Assembly (NCBI RefSeq): GCF_016654115.1
Contig: NZ_JAEQAZ010000070.1
Span: 1-39,078, forward strand
DNA length: 39,078 nucleotides
From: Streptomyces sp. MBT53
GTDB lineage: Bacteria; Actinomycetota; Actinomycetes; Streptomycetales; Streptomycetaceae
Direction: 5' to 3'
In this document: positions 23,139 through 29,364 of the stretch, in pieces
How positions within the stretch are numbered: the first letter of the stretch is position 1
Layout of the letters: every line of letters starts with the position of its first letter
Translations under genes and position numbers: made by a program
Notes under the pieces: model-generated
What the model was told of the DNA's origin: nothing
Databases searched by the model: none
The model's input: only the letters and a program-made list of their open reading frames with translations

Positions 23139-24027
23139 GCGCCGGGCCGGTGCGGCGCCGGGTCTGCCGCAGGCGCTCGGGAAGCGGTCTGCGGTAGTCG
23201 GGGAGAAGGCGCTGGGCGAGGAACGCGGACTTCAGGAACAGGCGGACGGCACGCTCGCGGCGCGGGGTGAGCGTGCCGATCCGGTGCAGCCGGCAGACCC
23301 GCTCGCCGGCGAGACACCGGGTCAGATCTCTGCCGAACTCCCGTAAGGGGAACGGGAACCAGCGCTCGGCGAAGAACTCCATCATCGCGGTCGCCACCCG
23401 ATGACCGGACTCCGTCCCCTCGTACGGCCGCGCCTCGAATTTCAGGGCGAACTCGGTCATCGCGTCCCAGTCCTCGGGGAACGCCTCGTCGGCCAGTGGC
23501 CCGGACTCGCGTTCCAGGAGCCGGAAGAGGGTCCGCGCCCAGCGATGCCAGGCGACCTTCATGCCCTCGCTGGTACCGGGCAGCCCGAGAGAGGTCTGGA
23601 GGCGGTCGGCGAACGTGGCCAGCAGGACCAGGGGATAGACGAAGTCGTCGACGTCGTCGAAGTTGCCGGGCAGCTGCGGGGTCGCGCGGGCGATGGACAG
23701 GTGGATGCGGTTGAGCCGCTCGGCGGCGGAGCGGCCCGACGGGCTGGACAGCCCGTCCACCATCCACGCCATCAGGAACCTGTTGCCGTCCTCGAAACGC
23801 CGCCGGGGCCGCTTCTCCAGCTTCGCGGTGTGGGCCAGGGTGGCGGCTCCGAAGCCCGGCTGCATCATGCGCATCGTGCCCGGATAGACCATCATCGCCA
23901 GCGCGAACTCGGGGACGCGGTGGCCGACGTAGAGCGAGATCATGCGCTCCCAGTCGGCGTCCGGGCCCATCCGGGCCAGCTCGCGGTCGACCCACTTGTA
24001 GCCACGGCGCACGGTCTGTTCCCCCAT
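23119..24027 (-). CDS. oxygenase MpaB family protein (DUF2236)
   Basis: A 302-residue mostly helical protein of the MpaB/DUF2236 family. Recognisable stretches are MMVYPGTMRMMQPGFGAATLA, RFEDGNRFLMAWMVDG, LNRIHLSIARATPQLPG and WFPFPLREFGRDLTRCL. MpaB itself is a haem oxygenase of fungal mycophenolic acid synthesis, while bacterial members are largely uncharacterised; a haem or metal cofactor is expected but unproven. The start is uncertain: ATG 24027 (MGEQTVRRGYKW) versus GTG 24066, which adds 13 Pro-rich residues; neither has a clear Shine-Dalgarno sequence. It converges with, and overlaps by 20 nt, the flavin reductase gene. It diverges from the methyltransferase-like gene across a region with two palindromes. 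Confidence 0.8.
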   Translation of the reverse strand: MGEQTVRRGYKWVDRELARMGPDADWERMISLYVGHRVPEFALAMMVYPGTMRMMQPGFGAATLAHTAKLEKRPRRRFEDGNRFLMAWMVDGLSSPSGRSAAERLNRIHLSIARATPQLPGNFDDVDDFVYPLVLLATFADRLQTSLGLPGTSEGMKVAWHRWARTLFRLLERESGPLADEAFPEDWDAMTEFALKFEARPYEGTESGHRVATAMMEFFAERWFPFPLREFGRDLTRCLAGERVCRLHRIGTLTPRRERAVRLFLKSAFLAQRLLPDYRRPLPERLRQTRRRTGPALNSPAS

Positions 24028-24122
24028 CCCCCCATTCGGACTTTCAGGAGGGGGACGCCGCGGCACCTGCCGCCCGATGCCCTGATCCGTCGTGATCTAC
24101 GTCACCTCGACCGCGAGTAGTG

Positions 24123-24137
24123 GATCCGTGACGGATC
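24123..24137. promoter_or_regulatory. 15-bp palindrome GATCCGT-g-ACGGATC, candidate operator
   Basis: A perfect 7+1+7 inverted repeat lies in the divergent region between the MpaB-family gene and the methyltransferase-like gene. A third GATCCGT half-site is at 24084-24090, 39 bp upstream in the same orientation. The short centre makes it a better protein-binding site than an RNA hairpin. The regulator is unknown, and no regulator gene is adjacent. Confidence 0.45.
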
Positions 24138-24147
24138 GATGAGGGAT

Positions 24148-24165
24148 CTCCACCCGAGGGTGGAG
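24148..24165. promoter_or_regulatory. 18-bp palindrome CTCCACCC-ga-GGGTGGAG, candidate operator
   Basis: A perfect 8+2+8 inverted repeat, centred about 26 bp from the GATCCGT palindrome and about 68 bp upstream of the ATG at 24225. Two unrelated palindromes side by side in one divergent intergenic region suggest two separate regulators, or one operator plus an RNA structure in the 5' UTR of the plus-strand gene. Confidence 0.45.
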
Positions 24166-24224
24166 CCGCTGAATCAGCCCGTGGGTGGTGGTGAACCACG
24201 CAGGTCGGGGCGCAGCCTTGTGCC

Positions 24225-24869
24225 ATGGGATCACTACATTCCGCACTCGTCGCTCTCACCGGCGTCTGTGTCGCGATCTTCGTCGTGGCGTGGATCGCGG
24301 GCGCGGTGTACTTCGGCGTGAAGAGCGAGGCAGGCCTCGCCGGCTGGGTACGCGGCCTGCGCCGCACCCTGCCCCGGCGACTTCTGCTGATCGCGGGCGC
24401 CTACGCGTTCTCCCTGCTCATCAGACACACCCCAGACTCCTTCTGGCACCACCTCCAGTACTGGCAGCCCGAACTCGCCCTCCTCGGCGCCCTGATCGCC
24501 GTCGCCTCCACGGCTCTGCTGCTCTGGGCCCGCTGGGTGCTGGGCGTCATGTGGGCCAGCATCCCGCTGGTCCACGAACACCACGAACTGCGCACCGAGG
24601 GTCCGTACCGAATAGTGCGGCACCCCATCTACACCGGCCTGCTCGGCCTGGTCCTCGGCGGAATGCTGGCCTGCGGCTTCGGCGTCTGGATCGTGTTCCT
24701 GGCCGTCGCCGTCCCCTGGCTGCTGCGCCGGGTCCGCATAGAGGACGGCCTGATGGCCGACCGGTTCGGTGCGTCCTACGAGGCCTACCGCGCCCGCGTC
24801 CCGGCACTGATCCCGTGGACCCGACCTGCTCCGGTCGGACCCGGGGCTGTCGGCAGTCGGCAAGGTTAG
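24225..24869 (+). CDS. isoprenylcysteine carboxyl methyltransferase-like membrane protein
   Basis: A 214-residue membrane protein of the ICMT/phospholipid methyltransferase fold. The SAM-binding signature is clear: LRTEGPYRIVRHPIYTGLL (residues 122-140), followed near the C terminus by the conserved ASYEAYRARVPALIPW. About five hydrophobic helices are visible, beginning with SALVALTGVCVAIFVVAWIA. Bacterial members probably methylate lipids, quinones or small hydrophobic acids; the substrate is unknown. ATG 24225 has no Shine-Dalgarno site; CAGCCT lies 6 nt upstream as a weak leaderless-type -10. Immediately at its stop codon begins a long G-run array (24869-24909), so its 3' end may form a G-quadruplex. 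Confidence 0.88.
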   Translation: MGSLHSALVALTGVCVAIFVVAWIAGAVYFGVKSEAGLAGWVRGLRRTLPRRLLLIAGAYAFSLLIRHTPDSFWHHLQYWQPELALLGALIAVASTALLLWARWVLGVMWASIPLVHEHHELRTEGPYRIVRHPIYTGLLGLVLGGMLACGFGVWIVFLAVAVPWLLRRVRIEDGLMADRFGASYEAYRARVPALIPWTRPAPVGPGAVGSRQG

Positions 24870-24909
24870 GGACAGGGACAGAGGGAGGGGCGGGGGAGGG
24901 GGACGGGGG
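24869..24909 (+). other. dense G-quadruplex-forming sequence
   Basis: Seven runs of three to five G occur within 41 nt on the plus strand: 24869-24871, 24875-24877, 24883-24885, 24887-24890, 24892-24896, 24898-24902 and 24905-24909, with loops of 1-5 nt. This far exceeds the usual four-run G-quadruplex rule. It starts at the last base of the methyltransferase-like stop codon and fills the gap to the converging peptidyl-tRNA hydrolase gene, where it could pause polymerase or stabilise the mRNA 3' end. Confidence 0.75.
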
Positions 24910-24918
24910 CCCGCGGCC

Positions 24919-25674
24919 TCAGTCGACCGGTCCCCGCCCCCCGTCGCCCAGTTCGCCGACCCGGTGGTGTCCCTCGACCGCGACGGTCAGTCCGGGGGCG
25001 ATCTCCGTGAAGCCCGCGTCCCGGACCAACGGCCGTTCGCTGTCGATGAGTTCGGCCCACTGGGCAGGGGCTGCGGTGCGTACGGAGAGCGGGAAGCCGG
25101 CCTGGCGCCAGGCGGTCCGCTCCTCCTCCGACAGCTCCCACCAGGCGAGTTGGGCGCCATGGCCGGTCTGGGCCATCGTCTTGCCGGCGGACATGTCGAG
25201 GTCGGGGTTCAGCCAGAGCACCGGCGCCGTCGGGTCCGCGTCGGCCGGCGGTTCGGGGTCGTCGAGGTCGGTGCCGGACACCTGGAGCCGGGCCAGATCC
25301 TTGGGCCAGCCGTCGAGCGGGACGGGCGGGAAGACCCGTACCTCCGCCGACTTCCCGGTCACCGTGATGCCCGGCAGCGCCTCGGCCCGCCGCCACTCGG
25401 CCCCACGCGCCCGCCGCACCACCTTCCGGATCCGCGCGTCCTGCCAGTCCCGCATGACCTGCGCCCACTCCCCGTCACCGAGGGCCCGCTCGTCACTCAG
25501 GATCGTCAGCACGGCCCGGGCCGCCGTCTCCAACGCGTCCGTCCGAGCCGGCGGGGCATCCCGCTCGATCCGCACGACCAGGGGCAACACGAACTGGGGT
25601 GCCTCGTCCCGCACGGTGCGCTCATTACGGAAGGGGTCGACATCGCCGCCGGAAACGGTGGAATCACTGGTCAC
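24919..25674 (-). CDS. peptidyl-tRNA hydrolase, Pth2 type, with N-terminal extension
   Basis: A 251-residue protein whose C-terminal half matches Pth2, the archaeal/eukaryotic type of peptidyl-tRNA hydrolase that recycles peptidyl-tRNAs. The active-site block NPDLDMSAGKTMAQTGHGAQLAWW is split here as NPDLDMSAGK then TMAQTGHGAQLA (about residues 156-175). It is followed by RTAAPAQWAELIDSERPLVRDAG and the closing EIAPGLTVAVEGH. Pth2 proteins are usually about 115-120 residues; the first 130 residues here are an extra domain I do not recognise. The GTG at 25674 is the probable start. CAGACT 7 nt upstream could be a leaderless-type -10; an upstream GTG-rich extension is possible. The gene converges with the methyltransferase-like gene. 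Confidence 0.82.
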   Translation of the reverse strand: MTSDSTVSGGDVDPFRNERTVRDEAPQFVLPLVVRIERDAPPARTDALETAARAVLTILSDERALGDGEWAQVMRDWQDARIRKVVRRARGAEWRRAEALPGITVTGKSAEVRVFPPVPLDGWPKDLARLQVSGTDLDDPEPPADADPTAPVLWLNPDLDMSAGKTMAQTGHGAQLAWWELSEEERTAWRQAGFPLSVRTAAPAQWAELIDSERPLVRDAGFTEIAPGLTVAVEGHHRVGELGDGGRGPVD

Positions 25675-25874
25675 GCCGTCCAGTCTGCCAGGGGGAGGGG
25701 CGGCTCCTGAAAGCACCACTGCGCGCCCAGCCACAACGCACCTCGACGACGAAGGCCACCGGTGACTGGCTTGATGACCGGCTCGCAGTCGGGCACGGGT
25801 TCGGTCGCGCTGCTGCCTCTGGCCGCGGTGGCTCCGGTCACGGCGGCCTCGACCGCCGCGACCTGCGCCCTCAC
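25671..25874 (-). CDS. possible 67-residue ORF between zinc-ribbon and Pth2 genes
   Basis: The 210 bp between the zinc-ribbon stop and the Pth2 start contains an open frame from GTG 25874 whose TGA overlaps the Pth2 GTG (GTGA). It begins 10 nt after the zinc-ribbon stop with GGCGG close upstream. The first 38 codons have the strong G/C third-position bias of real genes (VRAQVAAVEAAVTGATAA); the last part does not, and it is Trp/Arg/Pro-rich. It could be a short coupled gene, a decayed gene end, or chance. I recognise no family. Confidence 0.25.
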   Translation of the reverse strand: MRAQVAAVEAAVTGATAARGSSATEPVPDCEPVIKPVTGGLRRRGALWLGAQWCFQEPPLPLADWTA

Positions 25875-25884
25875 GTCCCGCCGC

Positions 25885-26037
25885 TCACCCTGAACAGGCG
25901 GTCCGCTGCGCCTTCTGCCACTCGCACACGGGGCACAGCGTGATCCCCTTGTGTGTCACCGGGTACTCGGTGGGCTCCCGGCACAGCACACACTCCGCGT
26001 ACGCGGGTGCCGATGCCTCGTCTTCCTCGTCGCTCAT
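25885..26037 (-). CDS. 50-residue zinc-ribbon protein
   Basis: A very short protein: an acidic start (MSDEEDEASAPAY), then two CxxC knuckles, CVLC and CPVC, 19 residues apart, with THKGITL between them and a short basic tail. This is the layout of a single zinc ribbon, as in small conserved actinobacterial proteins of unknown role; protein or nucleic acid binding is possible. ATG 26037 has no Shine-Dalgarno site, but TACGCT (26044-26049) lies exactly 6 nt upstream, which fits a leaderless message and supports this start. It follows the polysaccharide deacetylase gene by 29 bp on the same strand. Confidence 0.75.
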   Translation of the reverse strand: MSDEEDEASAPAYAECVLCREPTEYPVTHKGITLCPVCEWQKAQRTACSG

Positions 26038-26066
26038 GGGACCAGCGTAAGAGGGGCACGCGCCCC

Positions 26067-26909
26067 TCAGCGGTGTCGGTCCGCCGCCCCGATCAGCTCG
26101 GAGACCTTCACGAACCGGTACCCCTTCTTCCGCAGCTCGGGCACGATCATGCGGACGGCCTTCTCGGTCGCCGGGGCGGCACTGCGCGTGCAGTGCATGA
26201 CGACCACCGAGCCGGGCTGCACACCCTCCAGCACCTGCTGGGCCACCGCATCGGAGTCCGTGGCGAAGGCGTCGCCGCTCACCACGTCCCACTGCACCGC
26301 CGTGACACCGACCGCGCTCAGCGTCTTCAGCGCCTGCCGGTCGTAACACCCGCCGGGGAAGCGGAAGTACGGCATCGCGTTCGGCACGCCCGCCTTCTTG
26401 AAGGCCGTGTACGCCCGCTCCACATCGGCCTTCATCCGGTCCCGGGACACGGTCGGCAGGCCGTAGCAGTCGCCGGTGAAGGCGTAGTGGCTGTAGGAAT
26501 GGTTGGCGATCTCGAACTGCGGGTCCCGCCCGATGTCGCGGGCCTCGGCCGGGTACTCGTCGGCCCACCGACCGGTCATGAACACGGTCGCCGGCACCTT
26601 CAGCGCCCGCAGCGTCGCGATGAGCTGCGGATTGTCGAAGTGCTCGCCCGCCGCGGCGCGCGGTCCCTGATCGGCGGTCATGTCGGCGTCGAAGGTCAGC
26701 GCGACGGTCTTGCCGTCCACGCGCGGACCGTTCTTGAACACGGGGGTCAGCCCGGCGGGACCGGGCGCGAGGGTGGGCGGCCGGGAAGGCGCGGCGGCGG
26801 ATGCGGTGGGCGCCGGACGGCTGGCGTGGGGCGCGGAAGGGGCCCCGCAGGCGGTGAGCGCGGCGCCGAGTGCACAGGCGGCGGCGACTCGTCGTACTCG
26901 AATGGTCAC
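26067..26909 (-). CDS. polysaccharide deacetylase (NodB domain) lipoprotein
   Basis: A 280-residue exported carbohydrate esterase family 4 protein that would remove N-acetyl groups from cell-wall or extracellular polysaccharide. A lipoprotein signal ends at C21 (GAALTACGAPS), then about 30 Pro/Ala/Ser-rich residues. The NodB domain starts near residue 67: motif 1 TFDADM (D74, D76), metal-binding HSYSH (H137, H141), RFPGG (R183, P185) and the late VVVMH with its histidine. Motif 1 has Ala where many members have Asp (TFDDG), as in some active subfamilies. The GTG at 26909 lacks a Shine-Dalgarno site, but TATGTT (26916-26921) lies 6 nt upstream. The promoter overlaps a tandem 10-bp repeat. Confidence 0.9.
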   Translation of the reverse strand: MTIRVRRVAAACALGAALTACGAPSAPHASRPAPTASAAAPSRPPTLAPGPAGLTPVFKNGPRVDGKTVALTFDADMTADQGPRAAAGEHFDNPQLIATLRALKVPATVFMTGRWADEYPAEARDIGRDPQFEIANHSYSHYAFTGDCYGLPTVSRDRMKADVERAYTAFKKAGVPNAMPYFRFPGGCYDRQALKTLSAVGVTAVQWDVVSGDAFATDSDAVAQQVLEGVQPGSVVVMHCTRSAAPATEKAVRMIVPELRKKGYRFVKVSELIGAADRHR

Positions 26910-26920
26910 CGTAGGAACAT

Positions 26921-26940
26921 AAGTGAGTAAAAGTGACTAA
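26921..26940. promoter_or_regulatory. tandem 10-bp repeat over the deacetylase promoter
   Basis: AAGTGAGTAA is followed directly by AAGTGACTAA, a tandem repeat with one mismatch and a period of about one helical turn. It abuts the proposed -10 hexamer (26916-26921) of the polysaccharide deacetylase gene and occupies its -35 region. The stretch is strikingly AT-rich for this genome. Such tandem direct repeats over a -35 often bind activators as side-by-side monomers. Confidence 0.45.
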
Positions 26941-26964
26941 TTGGCCATCGACACGGAACGGACG

Positions 26965-27840
26965 TCAGTCGGAGCCGAGCAGCCGCTCCCGGCACGCTGC
27001 CACGTCGAAGTCCGCCTCCGGATACCGCGGATCCAGCGCCGTCAGGTGGTCCAGGAGCAGGCGGCTGATCGCCCAGTTGCGGTACCACTTGCGGTCGGCG
27101 GGGATCAGGTACCAGGGGGCCTCCGGGGTGGAGCAGCGGGTGAGGGCGGTCTCGTAGGCCTGTTGGTACGCGGGCCACAGGGCGCGTTCCTCGATGTCGC
27201 CGGGGTTGAACTTCCAGTGCTTGTCCGGGTTGTCGAGGCGTTCGAGCAGGCGGCGGCGCTGTTGGTCGTAGGAGATGTGGAGGAAGCACTTGACGACCGT
27301 CACGCCGTCGTCCGTCAGGGACTTCTCGAAGCGGTTGATGCGGCCGTAGCGGTCGTTGATCTCGCGGTGCGGGGCGAGTTCGCGGACGCGGGCGATGAGG
27401 ACGTCCTCGTAGTGCGAGCGGTCGAAGATGCCGATCTCGCCGGGCTCGGGGAGGGCGCGTTTGATGCGCCAGAGGAAGTCGTGCTTCCGCTCCTCCGGTG
27501 TGGGTGCCTTGAAGGCCCGGATGCGGCAGCCGGAGGGGTTGAACAGGCCGATGACGTGCTTGACCGTGCCGCCCTTGCCGCTGGTGTCCATGCCCTGGAG
27601 GACCAGGAGGAGGCGGCGCCGGTCGCCGCCCGTGCTGGCCGCCCACAGGCGTTCCTGCAGGTCGGCCAGGTTTTCGCCCATCCGGGCGGTGTCCTTGAGG
27701 CCGGCGGCCTTGTCGGCGGGGCCGCCGGGGACGGCCGTGGCGTCGTAGGCGGAGAGGTCGACCGGTCGGCCGGCGGGGACGCGCAGCAGGTCGGTGAGGG
27801 CCTGCTTTCCGTTCTCGCGCTTCGTGCCCTTGTTGGCCAT
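26965..27840 (-). CDS. ppk2: PPK2-family polyphosphate:nucleotide phosphotransferase
   Basis: A 291-residue cytosolic kinase that transfers phosphate between polyphosphate and nucleotides. PPK2 hallmarks are Walker A in LVLQGMDTSGKGGTVKH (79-95), LFNPSGCRIRAFKAPT (99-113), Walker B/active-site block GIFDRSHYEDVLIARV (137-152) and the C-terminal WYLIPADRKWYRNWAIS. Length and the N-terminal arm fit the single-domain PPK2 group typified by TIGR03709; nucleotide preference (AMP, ADP or GDP) cannot be read here. The ATG at 27840 follows GGAAGGGG at about 7 nt and begins MANKGTKRENGKQ; the open frame upstream is not coding. It is 59 bp downstream of the PEBP gene on the same strand. Confidence 0.93.
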   Translation of the reverse strand: MANKGTKRENGKQALTDLLRVPAGRPVDLSAYDATAVPGGPADKAAGLKDTARMGENLADLQERLWAASTGGDRRRLLLVLQGMDTSGKGGTVKHVIGLFNPSGCRIRAFKAPTPEERKHDFLWRIKRALPEPGEIGIFDRSHYEDVLIARVRELAPHREINDRYGRINRFEKSLTDDGVTVVKCFLHISYDQQRRRLLERLDNPDKHWKFNPGDIEERALWPAYQQAYETALTRCSTPEAPWYLIPADRKWYRNWAISRLLLDHLTALDPRYPEADFDVAACRERLLGSD

Positions 27841-27899
27841 GGGGGGACCCCTTCCGGTCGGCTCCCTCGATCCTGCGGCGCGCGGGCGGGGGCCGCCAG

Positions 27900-28454
27900 T
27901 CAGCGCCCGTAGCGGCCGGTCAGCGTGCCCGAGGCCAGGGTGTGGCCGGTCAGGGCGCGTCGTACGTCGTCGGGTGAGGCGTCGGTGGCGAGGGCGAGTT
28001 TCCGGTCGGCGGCGTACACCGAGAGGACGTAGCGGTGGGGCGCGGCTCCCCTGGGCGGGCACGGGCCGCCGTAGCCGGTCTTCTTGAAGCTGTTGCGGCC
28101 CTGGACCGCGCCCTGAGGCGACTCCCCGGCCGTCAGGCGGCTGTCCTGCGGGGGCACTCCCCACATCAGCCAGTGGGTGAACGTGCCGTGCGGAGCGCTC
28201 GGGTCCTCCAGGACCACGACCAGTTCTGCCGCGCCGGCGGGGACGCCGGTGAAGGTCAGGGGCGGGGAGACGTTCGCGCCGTCACAGGTGTAGCGGCGCG
28301 GGACGGTGCCGTTCTCGGTGAACGCCGTACTCGTGACCGCGATCCGCTGCGAGGCACTCGGCGTGGGCACGGCCGCGCCGTCTCCGTCGCCCCCGCATCC
28401 GGCGATGCTCCCCAGTGCGGCGGCCACCGCGACGATCGCGAACCTCGGGCGCAT
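27900..28454 (-). CDS. YbhB/YbcL-type PEBP lipoprotein
   Basis: A 184-residue exported phosphatidylethanolamine-binding-protein-like lipoprotein. The signal ends at the lipobox cysteine C20 (LGSIAGCGGD). The PEBP fold motifs are VPRRYTCDGANVSPPLTF, LEDPSAPHGTFTHWLMW (DPDAP-type anion-binding motif), GYGGPCPPRGAAPHRYVLSV and the C-terminal LASGTLTGRYGR. The molecular function of bacterial YbhB proteins is not established; ligand binding or protease inhibition are suggestions from eukaryotic relatives. ATG 28454 has no Shine-Dalgarno site. TAACAT (28461-28466), overlapping the stop codon of the SPFH gene, lies 6 nt upstream and may be a leaderless -10 within the operon. Confidence 0.9.
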   Translation of the reverse strand: MRPRFAIVAVAAALGSIAGCGGDGDGAAVPTPSASQRIAVTSTAFTENGTVPRRYTCDGANVSPPLTFTGVPAGAAELVVVLEDPSAPHGTFTHWLMWGVPPQDSRLTAGESPQGAVQGRNSFKKTGYGGPCPPRGAAPHRYVLSVYAADRKLALATDASPDDVRRALTGHTLASGTLTGRYGR

Positions 28455-28463
28455 GGCGGCATG

Positions 28464-29264
28464 TTACTGCTCGACGGCGGGCGGGGGAGGGGGCTGCGGT
28501 GGCTGCGGCTGTGCCCGTTCCAGGAAGCGCAGCAGTTCCACCGGGAAGGGGAGGACGAGGGTCGAGTTCTTCTCGGCCGCGACCGCAACCACCGTTTGCA
28601 GGAGGCGGAGTTGGAGGGCGGCGGGCTGCTCGGACATCTGCTCGGCGGCTTCGGCGAGTTTCTTGGAGGCCTGCAACTCGGCGTCGGCGTTGATGATCCG
28701 GGCCCGGCGTTCGCGGTCGGCCTCGGCCTGGCGGGCCATCGAGCGTTTCATGGTCTCGGGGAGGGAGACGTCCTTGATCTCGACGCGGTCGATCTGCACG
28801 CCCCAGCCGATGGAGGGGCTGTCGATCATCAACTCCAGGCCCTGGTTGAGCTTTTCGCGGTTGGAGAGGAGATCGTCGAGGTCGCTCTTGCCGATGATGG
28901 AGCGCAGGGACGTCTGCGCCATCTGGGACACCGCGAAGCGGTAGTCCTCGACCTTGACGATCGCGTCGGTCGCGTCGACGACCTTGAAGTAGACGACCGC
29001 GTCGACCCGGACCGTCACGTTGTCGCGGGTGATGCCTTCCTGGGCGGGCACGGGCATCGTCACGATCTGCATGTTGACCTTGCGGAGCTTGTCCACGAAC
29101 GGGACGACCGTGGTGAAGCCGGGGCCCCGCACCTCGCCGGACACCCGCCCGAGGCGGAAGACGACCCCGCGTTCGTACTGCTTGACGACCCTGGCCGCCG
29201 CAGCGACGTACACGGCGCACGCGGAACCGGCCGCCACGCCCGCCACCAGCAGTTCCTGGAGCAT
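28464..29264 (-). CDS. SPFH/Band 7 (stomatin-slipin-like) membrane protein
   Basis: A 266-residue membrane scaffold protein. One N-terminal hydrophobic helix (LLVAGVAAGSACAVYVAA) anchors an SPFH domain: QYERGVVFRLGRVSGEVRGP, GFTTVVPFVDKLRKVNM, EGITRDNVTVRVDAVVYF and AQTSLRSIIGKSDLDDLL. A helical region with RQAEADRERRARIINADAE-like sequence and a Pro-rich tail follow. Slipins assemble into membrane microdomain rings and often partner with an NfeD protein; no nfeD is adjacent here. ATG 29264 was chosen because AAGGGGGT lies 7 nt upstream and the hydrophobic helix begins there. It is 9 bp upstream of the PEBP gene, so the two are probably co-transcribed. Confidence 0.93.
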   Translation of the reverse strand: MLQELLVAGVAAGSACAVYVAAAARVVKQYERGVVFRLGRVSGEVRGPGFTTVVPFVDKLRKVNMQIVTMPVPAQEGITRDNVTVRVDAVVYFKVVDATDAIVKVEDYRFAVSQMAQTSLRSIIGKSDLDDLLSNREKLNQGLELMIDSPSIGWGVQIDRVEIKDVSLPETMKRSMARQAEADRERRARIINADAELQASKKLAEAAEQMSEQPAALQLRLLQTVVAVAAEKNSTLVLPFPVELLRFLERAQPQPPQPPPPPAVEQ

Positions 29265-29364
29265 TCCGACCCCCTTGCCGAGAGGCCCTTTTGTCTGATC
29301 CTGCAAGGGTATGCCCGGTGCCTGCCCCAGGGCCACGATCACCCCGGGGCAGGCACCGGCCCGC

